Shown piece after piece: positions 47,629-58,952 of a stretch of 64,000 nucleotides of DNA. This DNA is from Lotus japonicus (taxonomy: Eukaryota; Streptophyta; Magnoliopsida; Fabales; Fabaceae): NCBI RefSeq assembly GCF_012489685.1, contig NC_080043.1:59480289-59544288 (forward strand), in the 5' to 3' direction. How positions within the stretch are numbered: position 1 is the first letter of the stretch; the number at the start of each line of letters is the position of its first letter. Made by a program: the position numbers and the translations under genes. The notes beneath the pieces were generated by a model. It was not told the DNA's origin. It saw only the letters and a program-made list of their open reading frames with translations, and did no database searches.

Positions 47629-49878
47629 TGTAAGGCCCGAGTTTTTAAGTTCATGCTAAGTGAATAAACTTCTTATTCACGATTAGGGTTGATGTAATGT
47701 GAAGGGAAACCTGAACGAAAGTTTATTAAATGAAATAAATTTATGAAGGAGGAAGTTCAGGAAAAGTCAAAGGATCGTATCGAAGTCGATAAAAGTTATA
47801 GCACGATCGTTATACGCTTAAACCTAGGTCAGAAACCCTAGTATATAGCTAATTTTCACTTTTAGGCACGCTGGCAGTTAATTCCAAAAATCTTCAGAGA
47901 AATGTTAGAATTTCTCTTCTTCCATATATAACAATCGTTTCGAGGCGAAACTCTAGGATCTACGAACGTCCGATTCCAATCATCGGAAGTTTGCCGAAAC
48001 CGAATCCCTGGTATTTCAAAACCCTAGAATTTCTCGACAATGAAGACTTTATCTATTCAGAGCTTCAAATGAATATTCCACACGCGTACACCCATTTCTC
48101 TTGATGATTTCAATCTTTCTTCAGAAGGAAGTTTTCTATTCCGACATTCGAGGCAAAAAGCAACTTATCGGGTAAAATAGTTTTACACCGACTTTGCACC
48201 GACTTTGCATTAGTTTCCAAAAAATACAAGGAGACATCTTCTTAGCTTGGGAATTCCTTTGCCAAAACCTATCTTAGAATTCATGGTGAATGACGCCAGA
48301 AAAATCGGATTCGCGGAACTTTCATTTTCCCGCGAATTTCCACCTTCTATATATAGCAAACAAAGGAAGAAAAAACACAATTTTCCTCCATTTTCTCTCC
48401 TCTAAACCGCGGCCAAGAACAAGGAAGAAGGAAGAAGAGTTTTTCTTCATCGTTTGCTTGATCGTCGATCAATCAGTTGCTACTTCAAGGTTTCGAGGTA
48501 TAGTCGCTAATCCTTACCTCCGTCGCTTTTTCCATAGCTTTTCTGTAGAGTTTTCTGAGCGGATAGTTTATGGGTTTTTGCAAAACTATCCTGAATCTTT
48601 CATTTCTGATTCCAAACCTCTTCTATGTATGCCCAAGATCACTTCTGCCGGATTAGATTTTCCGTTATGTCGCCGGAATTCCGCCGGAATCAATTTGAAC
48701 CTAAAATACCCATTTTATGTAGTTTTTGAGTAAAGTTCCAACCTCTAGGCTGAAAACTATCGCCTTAGCTTAGTGCTAGTAGGATTAGTTGTCATAAACG
48801 TCGTTGGTGACGTCCCTGCAAAATTTTATTTTTGGGATTTCAGTTTTGAAAATCCTAAGTTAAAAATCATGACCAAAATACCCCTGCGACAGTTTTTGAT
48901 CCGATAATTTTTCCGAGTTCAGAATACCCTTAGTTACGGCTTATGAAAGCATAGGAACCAAGTTTGATCGAAGAAAAATCGAACCCTACAATTACCTATA
49001 GTGGCCGAGAGCTATAAGGGGGGAGGAGGAAATTTCCTTTTCCGAAAACTTGTCTTTTCGCGCTAGATTATCGTACCTTAGAGTATAGATTACTTCGAGT
49101 AACCTTAGTAAGTATCGATAGCTTAGTTTTCGATAGATTCTGATAGTATTTCTGTGATTTTGTTTTAAAGGAACTTTTGAGGAATTTCCCGAGGAGCAAC
49201 ACTTTGAGTGCGAGGAAGCACTAGTTGATCATTCTGGAGAACTTTCAAGTGAGGGCTTCTCACTGAATCTCTAGTTAATGCTTAGGGTCGATGTTTCGAC
49301 ATTGTTTACTGTTTATGCACTGGGATTGTGTGTGATTGAAAATGTTTTCTGAGGCTTCGGCTGACAATGTAGATGATTCATCTACTGAATGTTTTTGAAG
49401 ATTGACTTACATGCTATGTGCTATGTGGGTAATCTAGGATGTGTGGTGCATGCTTTATATGCTAAGTGCTAAGTGTTTATGATGCGATTTATTGATATAT
49501 GACATGTTGTTGATTGTGATGATTTAAATATGCTTTACACTGAAAATCTGAGATTCTGAATGGTGAGAATAGCGGGCAGGTCATGCCGATTTTATTTTGA
49601 GAGTTTTGAGAAAGTTTGATAGGACGAACGAGGTTCGGGCCTTGTATAGGGTTTATGGATCGAGACATTCTCTGGAGTCATTTGGGGATTCGAAGATCCC
49701 GAGAACTTATAGGAATTGCGATAAGACTAAAAATGATATTATTTTGAAAAGAAAATCCATAAGACATTAAACAACCTCTAAATCTTTAAGTAAGGGTAAT
49801 AATCTCGAAAGGAGGCTTTGGATGAAAATCATAGTTTGGAAAACGAGAAGTGTCGTCGGATCCAAGTGTTGAGTCTGT

Positions 49879-50060
49879 TGTTGTTGTGCTGTTGGAGCAG
49901 CGTTGGTTGTTGTGCTGTTGGAGCAGCGTTGGTTGTTGTGCTGTTGGAGCAGCGTTGGTTGTTGTGCTGTTGGAGCAGCGATGTTGTTGGGCTATCCTGG
50001 GGATAAGTCCGGGGAACCGTTAGTTCCCGAGTATGTGATACTCTTGTGCTGTTGGAGCAG
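49879..50060 (+). repeat. 26-bp minisatellite in solo LTR copy 2
   Basis: Four head-to-tail units containing GCTGTTGGAGCAGCGTTGGT (starts near 49889, 49915, 49941, 49967) and a fifth separated unit near 50050. It occupies the place where the other two Tekay LTRs carry the unrelated 37-bp GCGTGAGAC repeat. Confidence 0.9.
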
Positions 50061-50365
50061 CGATGTGTGTTGTGAAGTGTGTCTTTTGTCGCAGAATCGA
50101 CTTTACCTTAGGGTAAGCTTTTAGAGACTTTAACTTCCCTAGAACACGTGGCGACGTGTCGAGTGAGGACGGAGACGTTGTTTGACTAATCATTTTGCAT
50201 ACATGCAACATTAATGAGGTATTAACACAGGACGTACTCTGGACCTCGTCGGTTTCCAAAATGGTCATAAGACCCGGAATGCCGTGAAAGAGCGTTTGTA
50301 GACGTCTCTTGTAGCAGACCGAAATGGCAGACCTACGGGTTACGGCTGATCTGGCTACCTTGGTT

Positions 50366-50590
50366 TGGTGTAAGAGACACGCGGGCGGAAATGGTCCCAC
50401 CGTTGCTGGTGCTAGGATTGATCCGTTGATGTCCATCCCAGAGGCACGCGAGCGGAAATGGTCCCACCGTTGCTGGTGCTAGGATTGACTCGTTGTTGTC
50501 CATACCTTTGCTTGGTGTAAGAGGCACGCGGGCAGAAATGGTCCCACCGTTGCTGGTGCTAGGATTGATCCGTTTTGATGCCCATCCGTT
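50366..50590 (+). repeat. Three-copy repeat in solo LTR copy 2
   Basis: GAAATGGTCCCACCGTTGCT followed by GGTGCTAGGATTGA occurs three times (near 50388, 50455 and 50536), each preceded by CACGCG. The intact LTR has only one equivalent (about 20026-20085). Confidence 0.85.
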
Positions 50591-51873
50591 TCCGGATTGC
50601 ATATTGGTTGACTGGGTTAACCTGCATACATATCACGCAACATGCATACTGACTTAGTTGATGAGTGTGGTTGCTATTTGATACACTTACTTGGAACATG
50701 CTAAATGTTATTATTGTCATTATGATTTGGTGGAACATGCAACCCTAGGAATGATATCTCTAGTTATAAGCCTAAGTGGCTATATATTATTTGTACCTAT
50801 TGGGTTTATTATCTACATAGTTCTTTAGAGTTGACCCTCGCGTCTTCTGTGTGTGTTTTGGCGGACAACGCCTTTTGTCAGATGAGTATTGCGGACTGGT
50901 TCACCATGGTTTACCCTTCGGGGGAAACTAGGTTGGGATGCTGGAACAGGAGCGCGTCGCGGTAGCGAGAGGATGACGGATGGTGTACATAGACTAGGTC
51001 GTTCTGGATTTCGAATTCGGACGACGATCATGCTAGCATGTAGGTTTTGGTGCTGGTGTGAGCTCCTCAAGATGGGATTAGTGTAGGAGTAGAGTCTTAG
51101 CTCTGAACATCATTTGTTTCTTTTGGGACAGGGTAGCTTCCCACCTATAGCTTTTGTGTGGTTTCTTAACAGGAATCACAGAGAGTTGGTTGGACTTAGG
51201 AGGTCTTGCTTCAGGCCGATGGGCCAGCTGATTTTCAGTTTTGAGGGATGGTGTTGCGGACACTTCACCTTTATTTTCAGTCTGTACATATTGCCTTCGG
51301 GCGCTACACTTTTCTTTCCGTCACTGGAGGTTTACTCGTGACGAGGTTAGTACTACAGCGGGGGCTGTTTATGTATTATATATTAGTTCTGATTTTGTTA
51401 TTGTTGGGTTTTATTTAATTCAGTCTCGTCTTAGTTATTATCAAAAAAAAATATTCACGTTTTTCCGCATTAAGTTTACTTTTGGTTACTAAAGTGACGC
51501 CACCGAAATCGGGGTGTTACATTTTACACTGACACTGCACAACTATTAAACTCAAATTTTAAAAATATAATTTTTAATTTAAACTAACACTCAATTTATT
51601 TCTAATCAAATTTGATCTTAATTGATTGAATTATTATAACTTTATTTTTATTTCATTAATTATGAAAGCTCCAATACAAGTCAACTCTAAGGTAGTGTTT
51701 GGTTATAGAACACAACGTGACATAATAGAATGAGAGGGGATAGAAACGATGTAACATGATTATAATGTTCTGTGTGTTGTGTTTAATAATTCTAAATCAT
51801 TGAAATACAACAATAATTTTATTAGTCTAGTCTTCCACTGTTTTCTGCAGGCCGTTGGTTTTTCGTTTTCGCT

Positions 51874-52176
51874 ATGACAAAAAAAAAAAGATTGCAGAAA
51901 CCATACAAAGAGGAATTAATTAGATGCATTGATAAATGGTTCCTTTTTAGTGAAAAAGACCCATTCTACAATAAATATAAATATTCATGCTTGATTTGGT
52001 CTTCGCAAAATTTCCAAGGTAATGGATGTCCTATTATTAGGTGTTTGCCTATTGGCAAAGAAAGGGTCAAGATTTCTCTGGCAAATCATTTGCTTTCCTT
52101 AAAGAAAGAAAAAAGTTATTTCAAGATAAAGTTTGAGATAAATCACCCTAATCTTAAATTAACTAATAATATTTAA
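51874..52176 (+). CDS. Hypothetical 100-residue ORF
   Basis: An ATG followed by a lysine run opens a 100-residue basic frame (LQKPYKEELIRCIDKWFLFS near the start). I recognise no family. The region around it is AT-rich, and no promoter or exon structure is evident. It may be a chance ORF or a decayed exon. Confidence 0.2.
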   Translation: MTKKKRLQKPYKEELIRCIDKWFLFSEKDPFYNKYKYSCLIWSSQNFQGNGCPIIRCLPIGKERVKISLANHLLSLKKEKSYFKIKFEINHPNLKLTNNI

Positions 52177-52446
52177 TAAAAATTTCATATTTTATTTATT
52201 TATTTGTAATCATATTGATTCATTAGGTGAGATAACATTATCCTCATGTGTGGTTTTTAGGCTTTGTTTAGCATAACTTACTTCGAACTTAAAAGCTACT
52301 TTTAAGTTAAAGTTAAAAATAAAAACTTCTTAAAAAGTAGAATGGCTAATTGTCAATTTTTATTTTTATTTTATAACTTAAAAGCTACTTTTAAGTTTAA
52401 GTTAAGAGGAGAATTCAAAAAAAAAAGTTTAAGTTAAGAGGAGGGA

Positions 52447-52773
52447 CGCTAATATTCGTTGTCCCATGTGTGAGGTGGACTGTTTGGAGTTAGTGCAGAC
52501 CTTGCAGGGTGGGAGGTTCCATTTCCATGAGCTTGCGTCTGAACTTGGAGCACTTAATGATTTGATTCAGCGTACTTGGGATATTCAGGTAGTGCATATC
52601 TCTAGGACTGCACATGATGCTGCTGACTGTCTAGCTGGGTTAGGAGCTGCTCGCCAATGTGCATCGCTTCAGTTGGAGGGTCCTTCTCCTGAACTTGATC
52701 CCATCTTGGCTAAGGATTTGTTAGCCTTGTAGTTTTATTTAGTCTTTTTACTCTTTCGATGTACCAAAAAAAA
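52447..52773 (+). mobile_element. 5'-truncated LINE insertion
   Basis: About 327 bp ending in a poly-A run are flanked by a perfect 16-bp duplication AAGTTAAGAGGAGGGA (52431-52446 and 52774-52789). The insert encodes the last part of a LINE-type RNase H domain in frame from about 52466 to 52732 (motifs FHFHELASELGALNDLIQ and VHISRTAHDAADCLAGLG), a stop codon, a short 3' UTR and the A-tract. This is the standard outcome of target-primed reverse transcription with 5' truncation. The conserved domain is the plant LINE C-terminal RNase H; the rest of ORF2 is absent. Confidence 0.9.
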
Positions 52774-53505
52774 AAGTTAAGAGGAGGGATCTATTGATTC
52801 CAGGAGTCAATTAAAAAACTTACTCCAAATCCTAACCTTTGATATTAATAGAAATTAAAGGTTGGGATTAAATGCCTAAAATCTCTCACGTGACTATTCA
52901 CTCGATGTATCTTTGCGAGAAAAAACAGAACGGAACAGTCGAACAAGAGACTCTAGTTTATGAGAAATCACGTTTCCAATCCTTGATTGTAATTTTCTTT
53001 ATACATTATACACTGGAACACAAACACGAAACTGGGTATCCCATGAATTGTCATCTCAGTATAGAGCACAGTGCAGGGCTGTAAACTTATGATTCCTCCG
53101 ATTAATGTAAATTTCTTAATTGGTGAAGGGGATCCAGAGGAAATGCACCATTGGCTTAGAACAATTTTGGCAGAACAAAAACCTTTGTCCAACAGGATAA
53201 TTAATTTTTGTTTAAGATCCTTTCAAGATTGTCATCCGTTGTAATCATAGTTACGTTGGGGAGAATTAAGCATCTGACGGAAAGAAGGTGATAGTTTTTA
53301 GGTTTAGAGGTTGAAGATTAAGAATGAGGAGGCGATGTTTTCAATTTCATAATTTCACAAAAAGAATAGCAAGGAAACAGAGATAGGGTTTTCACGTGAT
53401 TGTTTTTAAGTATTAATCACAACCTTTAATTTCTAGTAGTATCAAAGGTTAGGATTTGGAGTAAGTTTTTTAACTGACTCCTGGAGTCAATAAATCCATC
53501 CTCGT
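52774..53505. mobile_element. Inverted-repeat element interrupted near its end by the LINE
   Basis: The left arm (about 52780-52900) and right arm (about 53388-53505) are complementary: GACTCCTGGAGTCAAT-type ends, then AAGTTTTTTAA and GGAGTAAG/CTTACTCC, then AGGTTAGGATTTG and its complement. The outermost GAGGAGGGA bases fall in the LINE target duplication, so the LINE landed at its left tip. No transposase. Confidence 0.7.
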
Positions 53506-53784
53506 TAATTAAAAGTTGTTTGGTAAATGTGATCATTGGCCATGCTATTTGTGCTTAGAGGATTTAAAAAAAAAACTTGATATCAATATGCATGAAACCT
53601 CTTCAATATCAATATGGTTGAGTCCTTGTGACAGACCGGAGAGCTTCAAAGCTATAAAGACGTCGTAGATTAGCTCTCCCTTCTTGGTTCCTTTGATACA
53701 TCTCCGATTGTAGTAAAAATATCGGTAGTGAAAATGTAGACACCACAATTTATCAAATCACTAAAATCACTATGAAAATTAAAA

Positions 53785-55314
53785 GGCTTAATCCTCAAAT
53801 TGGTCCCTGTCTTTGTGTCGCCGTCTGAACTAGGTCCCTCATCGGAAAAATTTGTGCAAAAGGTCCTTATCATTGCAAAACGTTTGGAGCAGGTCTCGCC
53901 GGAGCCCAGGGCTCCGGCGAGTGATGGAGTGGAATGCTGACTGTGTTGATGAGGCCTAGGTGGAAATATAAAAATAAAAATAAAAATTACACATCATAAA
54001 ATTAAATTTAATTACTTTCAAAAAAAATTAATTAACAAAAAGTAAAACTGATTAACAAAACTAACCCCAAATTAATTATAAAAAATCAAATTCCCCCAAA
54101 ACTAACCCAGAAATTCATCACATCATCTCCTCCTCCTTCATCTTCTTCTTCTTCTCCAACTAAAACCCCAACCCCAACCCCACCACCACCTGCAACCGAA
54201 ACCTCCTCCTTAGATTTTCGCACCTCTCATTCTAAGATGCGTGTGAAACTTGGATCTGGATTGAACAACCCTCCAACACCATTAGAACCCCCGATGCAAG
54301 AGAAAAGATGGCGAGATTCAAGAGGGGGAAGGTGAGAGAGGGAGACGACGCAAAGATCGCAAGAAAGGCACCAGCGTTTGCAAAGGATATGGGTTCTTTT
54401 CGTGACTTCGGTTCTCCTGCGACCTGGGTTCTTGTGTACAATCTGGGTTATGGTTATCTTTCCCTTGAATCTCTCTTTCTTTCTTTGGATTTTCTTTCTT
54501 TTGCTTGGGTTCCTCGGTTGGTTTTTTGGTTCGGAAGATAAAGAGGCAGGGTTGAGGTTGTTTGTTGGGTTGGGGTTGATGAGATTCAGAGGTGCCCAGA
54601 TCTGAGAACTAGCACTGGTGTGGTTTTCCAGTAGATTTCTGTTCATACATGTGACTGTTGTGCTCAGTGAATCGAACCCCCTTTATGGTCAGAGTTTTGC
54701 GTCTTGTTAGATTGTGTCTAAAGGTGGTGTCTTGGGTGGATAATTGCAACCTGCTGAAATTTTTATTCCTTTGAAATTGAAGTTTTGGTGCTCCCGAGAG
54801 TTGCTAGGACTGAAATTTTGCTTGGATACAAGTTTTAAAATGTTTACTTTTAATTGTGGGGAACTTGCATGTGACTACTTCTACCACTGTTACTTGGCTC
54901 GTTATGCTCATTTGAGGTTCTAGATCTTGGTTTTTTAATTTGGGTATTGAAAAAATGAGATGAAGATGATGGGATGGAGAAGAAGATGTTGTTGAGATGA
55001 TAAAGATGATGAAGGAGATGAAGATTTTTTTATTCTCTGGAAATAGAAAAAAAATAATGATGTATAATTTAATTTAATTAGTTTGGGTTTTTATTTTAAT
55101 TTAATTTTCTAATTTGTATTTTTTTTATTTTAAATCCACGTAAGCTTCATTAATCCAGTCAGCGTGTCATTTATCACTCGCCGGAGCTTCGGGCTCCGGC
55201 GAGGACTGGCTGCATACGTTTTTCATTCACGAGGACCTTTTGCACAAATTTTTCCGGTCAGGGACCTACCTCAGACGGCGACACAAAGACAAGGACTAAT
55301 ATGAGGATTAAGCC
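53785..55314. mobile_element. Mutator-like element (non-autonomous MULE)
   Basis: Terminal inverted repeats of about 140 bp begin GGCTTAATCCTCA on each side and contain GTGTCGCCGTCTGA and CTCGCCGGAGC. A perfect 9-bp target duplication AAATTAAAA lies at 53776-53784 and 55315-55323, diagnostic of Mutator-type elements. The 1.25-kb interior has purine-rich and pyrimidine-rich blocks and gene-like sequence at about 54230-54660, but no transposase. Confidence 0.92.
54227..54660. other. Gene-like segment inside the MULE, unidentified
   Basis: GC-richer sequence than its surroundings, with open frames on both strands (for example 54308-54541 plus, 54227-54646 minus). I do not recognise either product. 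It could be captured host DNA (Pack-MULE) or simply the family's own filler. Confidence 0.25.
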
Positions 55315-55326
55315 AAATTAAAATGA

Positions 55327-55513
55327 GTTAATCGTCAAATTAGTCTTTGCACTTGTAAGCAAATTTGATTTTAGTCCCTAGGAGGAAAAATGACGTTTAA
55401 TGGCGGTCATTTTTACAATAACAAACGGTTTTTACCGCCACTGAACGACATTTCTCTTCTGAGGAACTAAAATCAAATCGCTTACAAACTCAGGCACTAA
55501 TTTAATCATTAAC
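55327..55513. mobile_element. Short foldback MITE
   Basis: About 187 bp forming a near-complete hairpin: the left arm (GTTAATCGTCAAATTAGT, TTTGATTTTAGT) pairs with the right arm (AACTAAAATCAAAT, CACTAATTTAATCATTAAC). It sits directly beside the MULE and reaches into the 3' end of the ZHD pseudogene. A clear target duplication was not found. Confidence 0.7.
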
Positions 55514-55830
55514 CAAATCGAAACCCAATCCACTTCTTAAAAAAAATCCCATTTCCACCACCATTGATCTTATTCTCATTCCCAATTTCAGAGGAACTAC
55601 TCTTGTTGTTGTGCATCCAAACCTTGAAGGCCTCTCTGGACACACCAATGCCATCGCAGAATTTCTAGATTGTGTCTTCCTATGCTCTCTGTAATCTCCA
55701 ACCCAATTCTCGGATATTTTGAGCATCTTCCCCTTATGCTCTTCACTGAATTTGGTCTTGCACCTTTTCTTCTTGCTCGGGTTCTCTATTCTCGCCCCTT
55801 CATCGGGATTTCTGAGGGCTAATTGTAGGT
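55514..55830 (-). pseudogene. Zinc-finger homeodomain (ZHD) pseudogene fragment
   Basis: Minus-strand frames together spell a plant ZHD homeodomain end. One frame carries KKKRCKTKFSEEHKGKMLK (start of the homeodomain). After a frame change and an in-frame stop another frame carries KFCDGIGVSREAFKVWMHNN, the homeodomain recognition helix, then a serine-rich tail. The expected middle segment is scrambled. The dimerising zinc finger that should precede it was not found. Intact ZHD proteins are DNA-binding transcription factors; this copy cannot encode one. Confidence 0.8.
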
Positions 55831-56272
55831 GCGGCAGCACCGATTTTTATTTCTGACTGCGGAGGTGGTGGGAGGGTGGGAAATGATGAGAGAGTGGCCT
55901 ACCACAAAGAAGATGAGTCCCTTGTTCTCGTAGAGGAAGACGACGATGGTACGTTGAGGAGGAAAACAAAGAAAGAACGTTTGCTCTTGGAGAGCCATAA
56001 AGGATACAACGAGGGTTTCAAGAGGAAGAGAGTAAAACCATGATAGAGGCCAAGGATTTCACAAGACAAGGATTAGAATAAAGCTCCTTTTTTGCTTCTT
56101 CTTCACATCTAATTCCTCATTTCGGCTTTTTTACCGTTAGTTAATTGCATCAATTTTTCTTTACTTTTAGGTTTTTTTGATCTCTTGTCCATGTATATTG
56201 TAATTCTTCCTCCATTGAGATTAATATGCCATGTTGACAGCTCAATTCAACTCTTTAATCACACATGTTTAT
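55831..56272. other. Region upstream of the ZHD fragment, no intact gene
   Basis: The part nearest the pseudogene (to about 56045) is GC-richer and may be decayed upstream coding sequence. The rest is AT-rich with no gene seen. Confidence 0.4.
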
Positions 56273-58555
56273 TGATAAGTGCAAAATTTACCTAAATTCT
56301 CATTAGATATTTGACACTTATTTGTTCTAAACATGTGAATTATTATTCGAATATCCACGACAACTCTAAGGCACGAGTACGACAACTCTAAGGCACGAGG
56401 ATGCAAACCTAGTTGTTTTATTTTCTAAACTTAACATACCACAATCTTATGGAATAAAAATAATAATAAAAGCCATTCATAGATACACTTGTCGTGGGGT
56501 GTCGTGCATGAAACACTCATGCCATCAAGCACTATTGTTGTTGAAATGGTGTTGCACACCTGAGGTAGTTTGGAGAACTTTGGATTGAAGGAAAGTAGGT
56601 GATGAGCACCCCAGACAAAGTGCTAAGCACCCAGATGAAGTGTTGAACTCTCAGAATGTGGTGCTAAGCACCATATACTCTCATTTTCATATAAGAATCC
56701 ATTTTCTCATTAGATTTGGGATTCAACGAATTTTCAGAGATAATCACTTGGGAAAAGAGGGGGTCTTGAGGAAAGAAAGGAAGGAAAGAAGATAGAGGGC
56801 TCTTGTACCTTCCGTCAAGGTGGGGGCACGCTAACGACGACCCATATCATCTTCTTCTTCTTCTCATTTTCTTCTTGAAATTCTCGTTCGCCTTAGACAG
56901 ATGTGTTACACAATGTTCTAGACATTGTGTAGAACATGCACACAATAAAACACAGCGTTAAACGTAATGCACAAATAAAAACAACTACAAAGTAAATAAC
57001 ACAAGAGATGGTAACCCAGTTCAGTGCAACGTCACCTACGTCTGGAGAGCTTCAACCCGAGAAAGATAATCCACTATTATAGAGATTCAAGTACATAAAG
57101 GTCTTAATTGAACAACCACTGTTCGCAACCTTTCTACTTATTTCTACTAATGGATTATTACTTAGAACTCCCCTTAAGTATGAGACCCCTCTCACTTTCT
57201 CACCACAATCACTGCCACAACGATTGAATCACAAGGACAATATAGTTATAGAGAAACACTCTCAACGAAACACAACAACTCAGTGCTTTTATAATCAATG
57301 GAAGCACAAGAGTTGATTAAAATAACACACACAATGAACTCACCAAGAAAACCCTGAATACAATTAACACAATTGTAAATCTCTCTCGTGTCCCAGCTAG
57401 GGTTTCTTGAATAACTTAAATAGATGCCCCATTGTCGGTGTCTTCAATGGGCTGAGCATCAATGAGTCCATGTAGCAAAAACAGAAGTGAATCTTCGAAA
57501 TATCTCCTTCAAAAAGAAACTCACCAAGACCAATTCAACATAACAACTTGGTCTACACGAATTAAAACTATTTCTCCAAATAGGTTAATTCTTCCCGTCA
57601 CAAAAGATATGTTCAGCTTATAAGCGCGTGGTATCACCGACAAATCTTCTCATTAAAAGCTCTACGTGAAAATGTAAAGATCTCATAGCAACCCGAATCA
57701 CAATGTCCTACCAGATGCTTAGGACATGGGGTTACACAACAGACAAAGACAATGTTGTTTGTCACAACATGAAACACATTAACCAACTTAGACAAAATGC
57801 ACCCAACACTTAGAAAATCTTCATCAAGACAAAATACTCAACACTTCTTGTAATTAGCTTTAAAGCTTCTATGGAAATGGATAGCTAAACCTTTTTGTGT
57901 TGGAATTGAAAATAATCTTTTAACTTCTATGTATTCATCTTGATTTTCATGTATAAATTCTTGTTCTTTTTGATGATTTGAGTCAGTTATCTTGTTCTTA
58001 ATGCTAGTTTTAGAATGATCAACTAGAACTTGATCTTGGATTTGATAACTTAGTGGGAACTAATTTCATGAATCTGAAATAGATAATGTCATTTATTGAA
58101 TCTAAGATCTAGGAATATGGTTAGTTCAATAGTCAAATAACACCTTAGTTTAATGTTACTTGTTTTCTGAATTATACAAGGAATTGATGATTAGTTAGTG
58201 AGTTGATGATCTTTTTCATGAGGAAACTATGAAGAAGTTAAGACATTGTGTGACAAAATCCAAGATAGAGCATGGTTTATATGTGAGATCATAGAATACT
58301 TAGAAGTTAATTAGTAAAGTTTCATTCCAACCGTTTTCCCAACTTGTTTACAACCCATTTTTATTACTGCTTTCCTTAAATTTTGCAACGTTTGACAAAA
58401 CAATCAATCTTATGGAAACCTATTTCTTTAGTAATTTTACTAGAGAACGAAATCTGTATTAGAAATTCTCGGTGGATACGACAAAAACTCTTTACTATAC
58501 CACAATTGAGTCTTGAAAGATTCGAAAGAAGAGTGGTAAAAAAAATCTTTCAACA
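56273..58555 (+). mobile_element. Athila-type solo LTR carrying another insertion
   Basis: The left edge TGATAAGTGCAAAATTTACC and right edge GGTAAAAAAAATCTTTCAACA match, in opposite orientation, the LTR at 7039-8279. Shared landmarks include GGAAATGGATAGCTAA (about 57880) and GGTGGATACGACAAAAACTC (about 58470). It lacks a following PBS, so it is a solo LTR. The flanks TTTAT and TTTTC are not a clean duplication. Removing the insertion at about 56900-57860 leaves about 1.3 kb, the size of the other copy. Confidence 0.7.
56902..57860 (-). mobile_element. Copia-like LTR insertion inside the Athila solo LTR
   Basis: This block has no counterpart in the LTR at 7039-8279. It contains GGTAACCCAGTTCAGTGCAA followed by ACCTACGTCTGG, which on the minus strand resembles the R-U5 part of Ty1/copia LTRs, and has TGTTACACAATG near the left edge and CAACA-type ends at about 57739 or 57843. 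Exact borders and target duplication could not be fixed. Confidence 0.45.
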
Positions 58556-58952
58556 TTTTCTCACTCTCTACGTGGTAGCTCTATCTTTCATCGATTGTAA
58601 TTTCCTTGAATAATACATACCTAAGGTAACATAACATATTTATCTTGAATGATAAGCATATGAAAATTCAAATATTTTATGGAAATTGTGACATAAAATA
58701 AGTAATAAATAACTTTATTATCATATGGTGACAACATCCATGTATATATGTATACTATCATGTCATAATACACCATGCTCTAAAACTAATAACTAATTTC
58801 AAACTATGATAGATTTCCTATTTATATTACTTGAACCGAGTGTTTGTTTTTAAGTATTTGTCTAATTCCACTTTATTCATATTGCATTTTTTGCTAATCA
58901 TGTGTTCTTGCATTGGGTTATATATTGCTAGACTTATTTTCTATTTATTAAA

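Larger units (their letters stand above)
47629..51521 (+). mobile_element. Solo LTR of a Tekay-type element (copy 2)
   Basis: Starts TGTAAGGCCCGAG and ends CACCGAAATCGGGGTGTTACA, matching the intact element's LTR ends. The 5-bp target duplication TTTTA lies at 47624-47628 and 51522-51526. Length 3,893 bp, with no internal region. It is closer to the 17202-30106 LTR than copy 1 is, with long shared stretches around 48760-49080 and 50090-50340. Confidence 0.94.

Noticed and set aside
49818..50124. ORFs rich in VVVLLEQRWLLCCW repeats
   Set aside because: Products of the 26-bp minisatellite in the solo LTR.
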